48,664 bases of DNA from an uncultured Bacteroidales bacterium. Lineage in GTDB: Bacteria; Bacteroidota; Bacteroidia; Bacteroidales; P3. Location of the stretch: positions 1 to 48,664 of the forward strand of contig ONQD01000024.1 in NCBI GenBank assembly GCA_900319865.1, in the 5' to 3' direction. Under the pieces are notes generated by a model that saw only the letters and a list, made by a program, of their open reading frames with translations, ran no database searches and was not told where the DNA came from. The position numbers and the translations under genes are program-made. Positions 48,235 through 48,664 of this stretch are shown here, piece by piece. Every line of letters starts with the position of its first letter. Within the stretch, counting starts at the first letter, position 1.

Positions 48235-48295
48235 AATATTAAATTATTAACCTTTGTTGCGGGCGGTCTTGGTCGCTCGTAGCATAATATAGAGA

Positions 48296-48328
48296 AGTCC
48301 CTGCCGTGGTGGCAGGGACTCTTTTTTT
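48296..48328 (+). terminator. Rho-independent terminator of the lipoprotein gene
   Basis: AGTCCCTGCC (48296-48305), loop GTGGT, GGCAGGGACT (48311-48320), followed by C and seven T's. Perfect 10-bp stem. Confidence 0.93.
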
Positions 48329-48360
48329 GTCACTTTTCTTGATGATTGGAAAATAATGTG

Positions 48361-48368
48361 TAATTTTG
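48361..48368 (+). promoter_or_regulatory. -7 promoter box for the DUF4160/DUF2442 pair
   Basis: TAATTTTG fits TAnnTTTG, 22 bases before the ATG at 48391. A CTTG at 48338-48341, 19 bases upstream, may be the second element. Confidence 0.5.
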
Positions 48369-48390
48369 CATTGTGAAAAAGTCGGATGAT

Positions 48391-48644
48391 ATGCCTGAGA
48401 TTAGTCGTTTTTATGGGATTATTATCAAGATGTTCTTCAAGCCAAAAGAACACGAACCGGCTCATATTCATGCAATCTATGATGAATATGTGGGGTGTTT
48501 GACATTAACACTTTTGAGATGACTCTTGGTGATCTGCCCGAGAAAGCGCAGCGTCTTGTTCAAGAATGGTTGCGCGCTAACGCCAAATCACTTATCGATA
48601 TGTGGAATACACAACAAATACATAAACTGCCACCTTTAGAATAA
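48391..48644 (+). pseudogene. DUF4160 gene with a one-base frameshift
   Basis: The first frame reads MPEISRFYGIIIKMFFKPKE, then HEPAHIHAIYDEYVGC and stops at 48522; the family motif (MPEISRFxGxxIxMF ... H.PAHxHAxY) is clear. The second half continues in another frame from about 48498: FDINTFEMTLGDLPEKAQRL, VQEWLRANAKSLIDMW, and NTQQIHKLPPLE, ending at 48644. One extra G in the GGGG run at 48492-48495 would restore V-G-V-F-D-I. DUF4160 proteins occur in pairs with DUF2442 proteins and are thought to be toxin-antitoxin-like; the function is not proven. It is either a real inactivation or a base-calling error. Confidence 0.75.
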
Positions 48645-48664
48645 TGGATACTCTGCCGCGCATA
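48644..48664 (+). CDS. Start of a DUF2442-like gene, cut by the window end
   Basis: An ATG at 48644-48646 overlaps the DUF4160 stop (TAATG) and reads MDTLPRI up to the window edge. DUF2442 proteins often open with a similar LPRI segment and commonly follow DUF4160, so this is a plausible partner. Only seven codons are visible, so the identity is inferred from context. Confidence 0.4.

Overview
The window is chromosomal DNA from a Gram-negative Bacteroidota, almost certainly order Bacteroidales. Evidence: Bacteroidota-type promoters (TTTG-N18..20-TAnnTTTG), A-rich leaders instead of strong Shine-Dalgarno sites, many SPII lipoproteins, a type IX secretion (T9SS) C-terminal sorting domain, a PorE-like T9SS protein, an HU(CCDC81-like)-SPOR cell-envelope protein, kdsB (LPS Kdo) and murF, and a tRNA-Pro without encoded CCA. 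No rRNA, CRISPR array, transposase or phage gene was seen.

Layout. 0.1-3.0 kb: two secreted proteins, the second a T9SS-sorted FnIII-like protein with a frameshift after its signal peptide. 3.3-3.8 kb: a BspA-type leucine-rich-repeat protein. 4.0-22.7 kb: an unusual accessory region rich in small flavoproteins and exported redox-type enzymes. It holds two DUF362 lipoproteins plus a remnant of a third, a CMD-cupin lipoprotein, an exported amidohydrolase fused to an ABM domain, a flavin reductase, three Cys-rich NAD(P)H/FMN oxidoreductases, two flavodoxins carrying lipoprotein signals, an aldo/keto reductase, an AraC regulator, an acyl-ACP thioesterase with an in-frame stop, an acetyltransferase, a cyclophilin-like lipoprotein preceded by an 11-residue-repeat ORF, and an alpha/beta-hydrolase lipoprotein. 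Inside it a GC-rich patch (13.0-13.7 kb) carries a DUF6261-like gene and degenerate 41-42 bp repeats.

23-28.6 kb: PspC, a DUF4919-like protein, an M3 peptidase lipoprotein, a coiled-coil protein and a TlpA/DUF5106-type thioredoxin protein, all on the minus strand. 29.3-35.4 kb: a compact plus-strand housekeeping run (deoxynucleoside kinase, kdsB, HU-SPOR protein, trmB, yebC, rsmI, mgtC-like), then lon and a PorE-like protein. 39.6 kb: tRNA-Pro(GGG) with clear promoter and terminator. 39.8-44.2 kb: a coiled-coil/beta-barrel protein and a BlaI / M56-TonB / LRR-lipoprotein operon behind a palindromic operator. 44.2-45.5 kb: murF. 46.1-48.2 kb: a structured RNA of about 250 nt resembling the Bacteroidales-1 motif, a 69-aa peptide, and a large lipoprotein with a C-type-lectin-like C-terminus. 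The window ends in a frameshifted DUF4160 gene coupled to the start of a DUF2442-like gene.

The most notable structures are the exported flavin/redox cluster, the 33-bp repeats that form an open 11-residue-repeat frame ATGA-coupled to a lipoprotein gene, a 53-bp dispersed intergenic element present three times, the structured RNA, and several single-base lesions (three frameshift or nonsense genes plus one gene remnant). Function assignments rest on motif recognition by eye; no database search was run.
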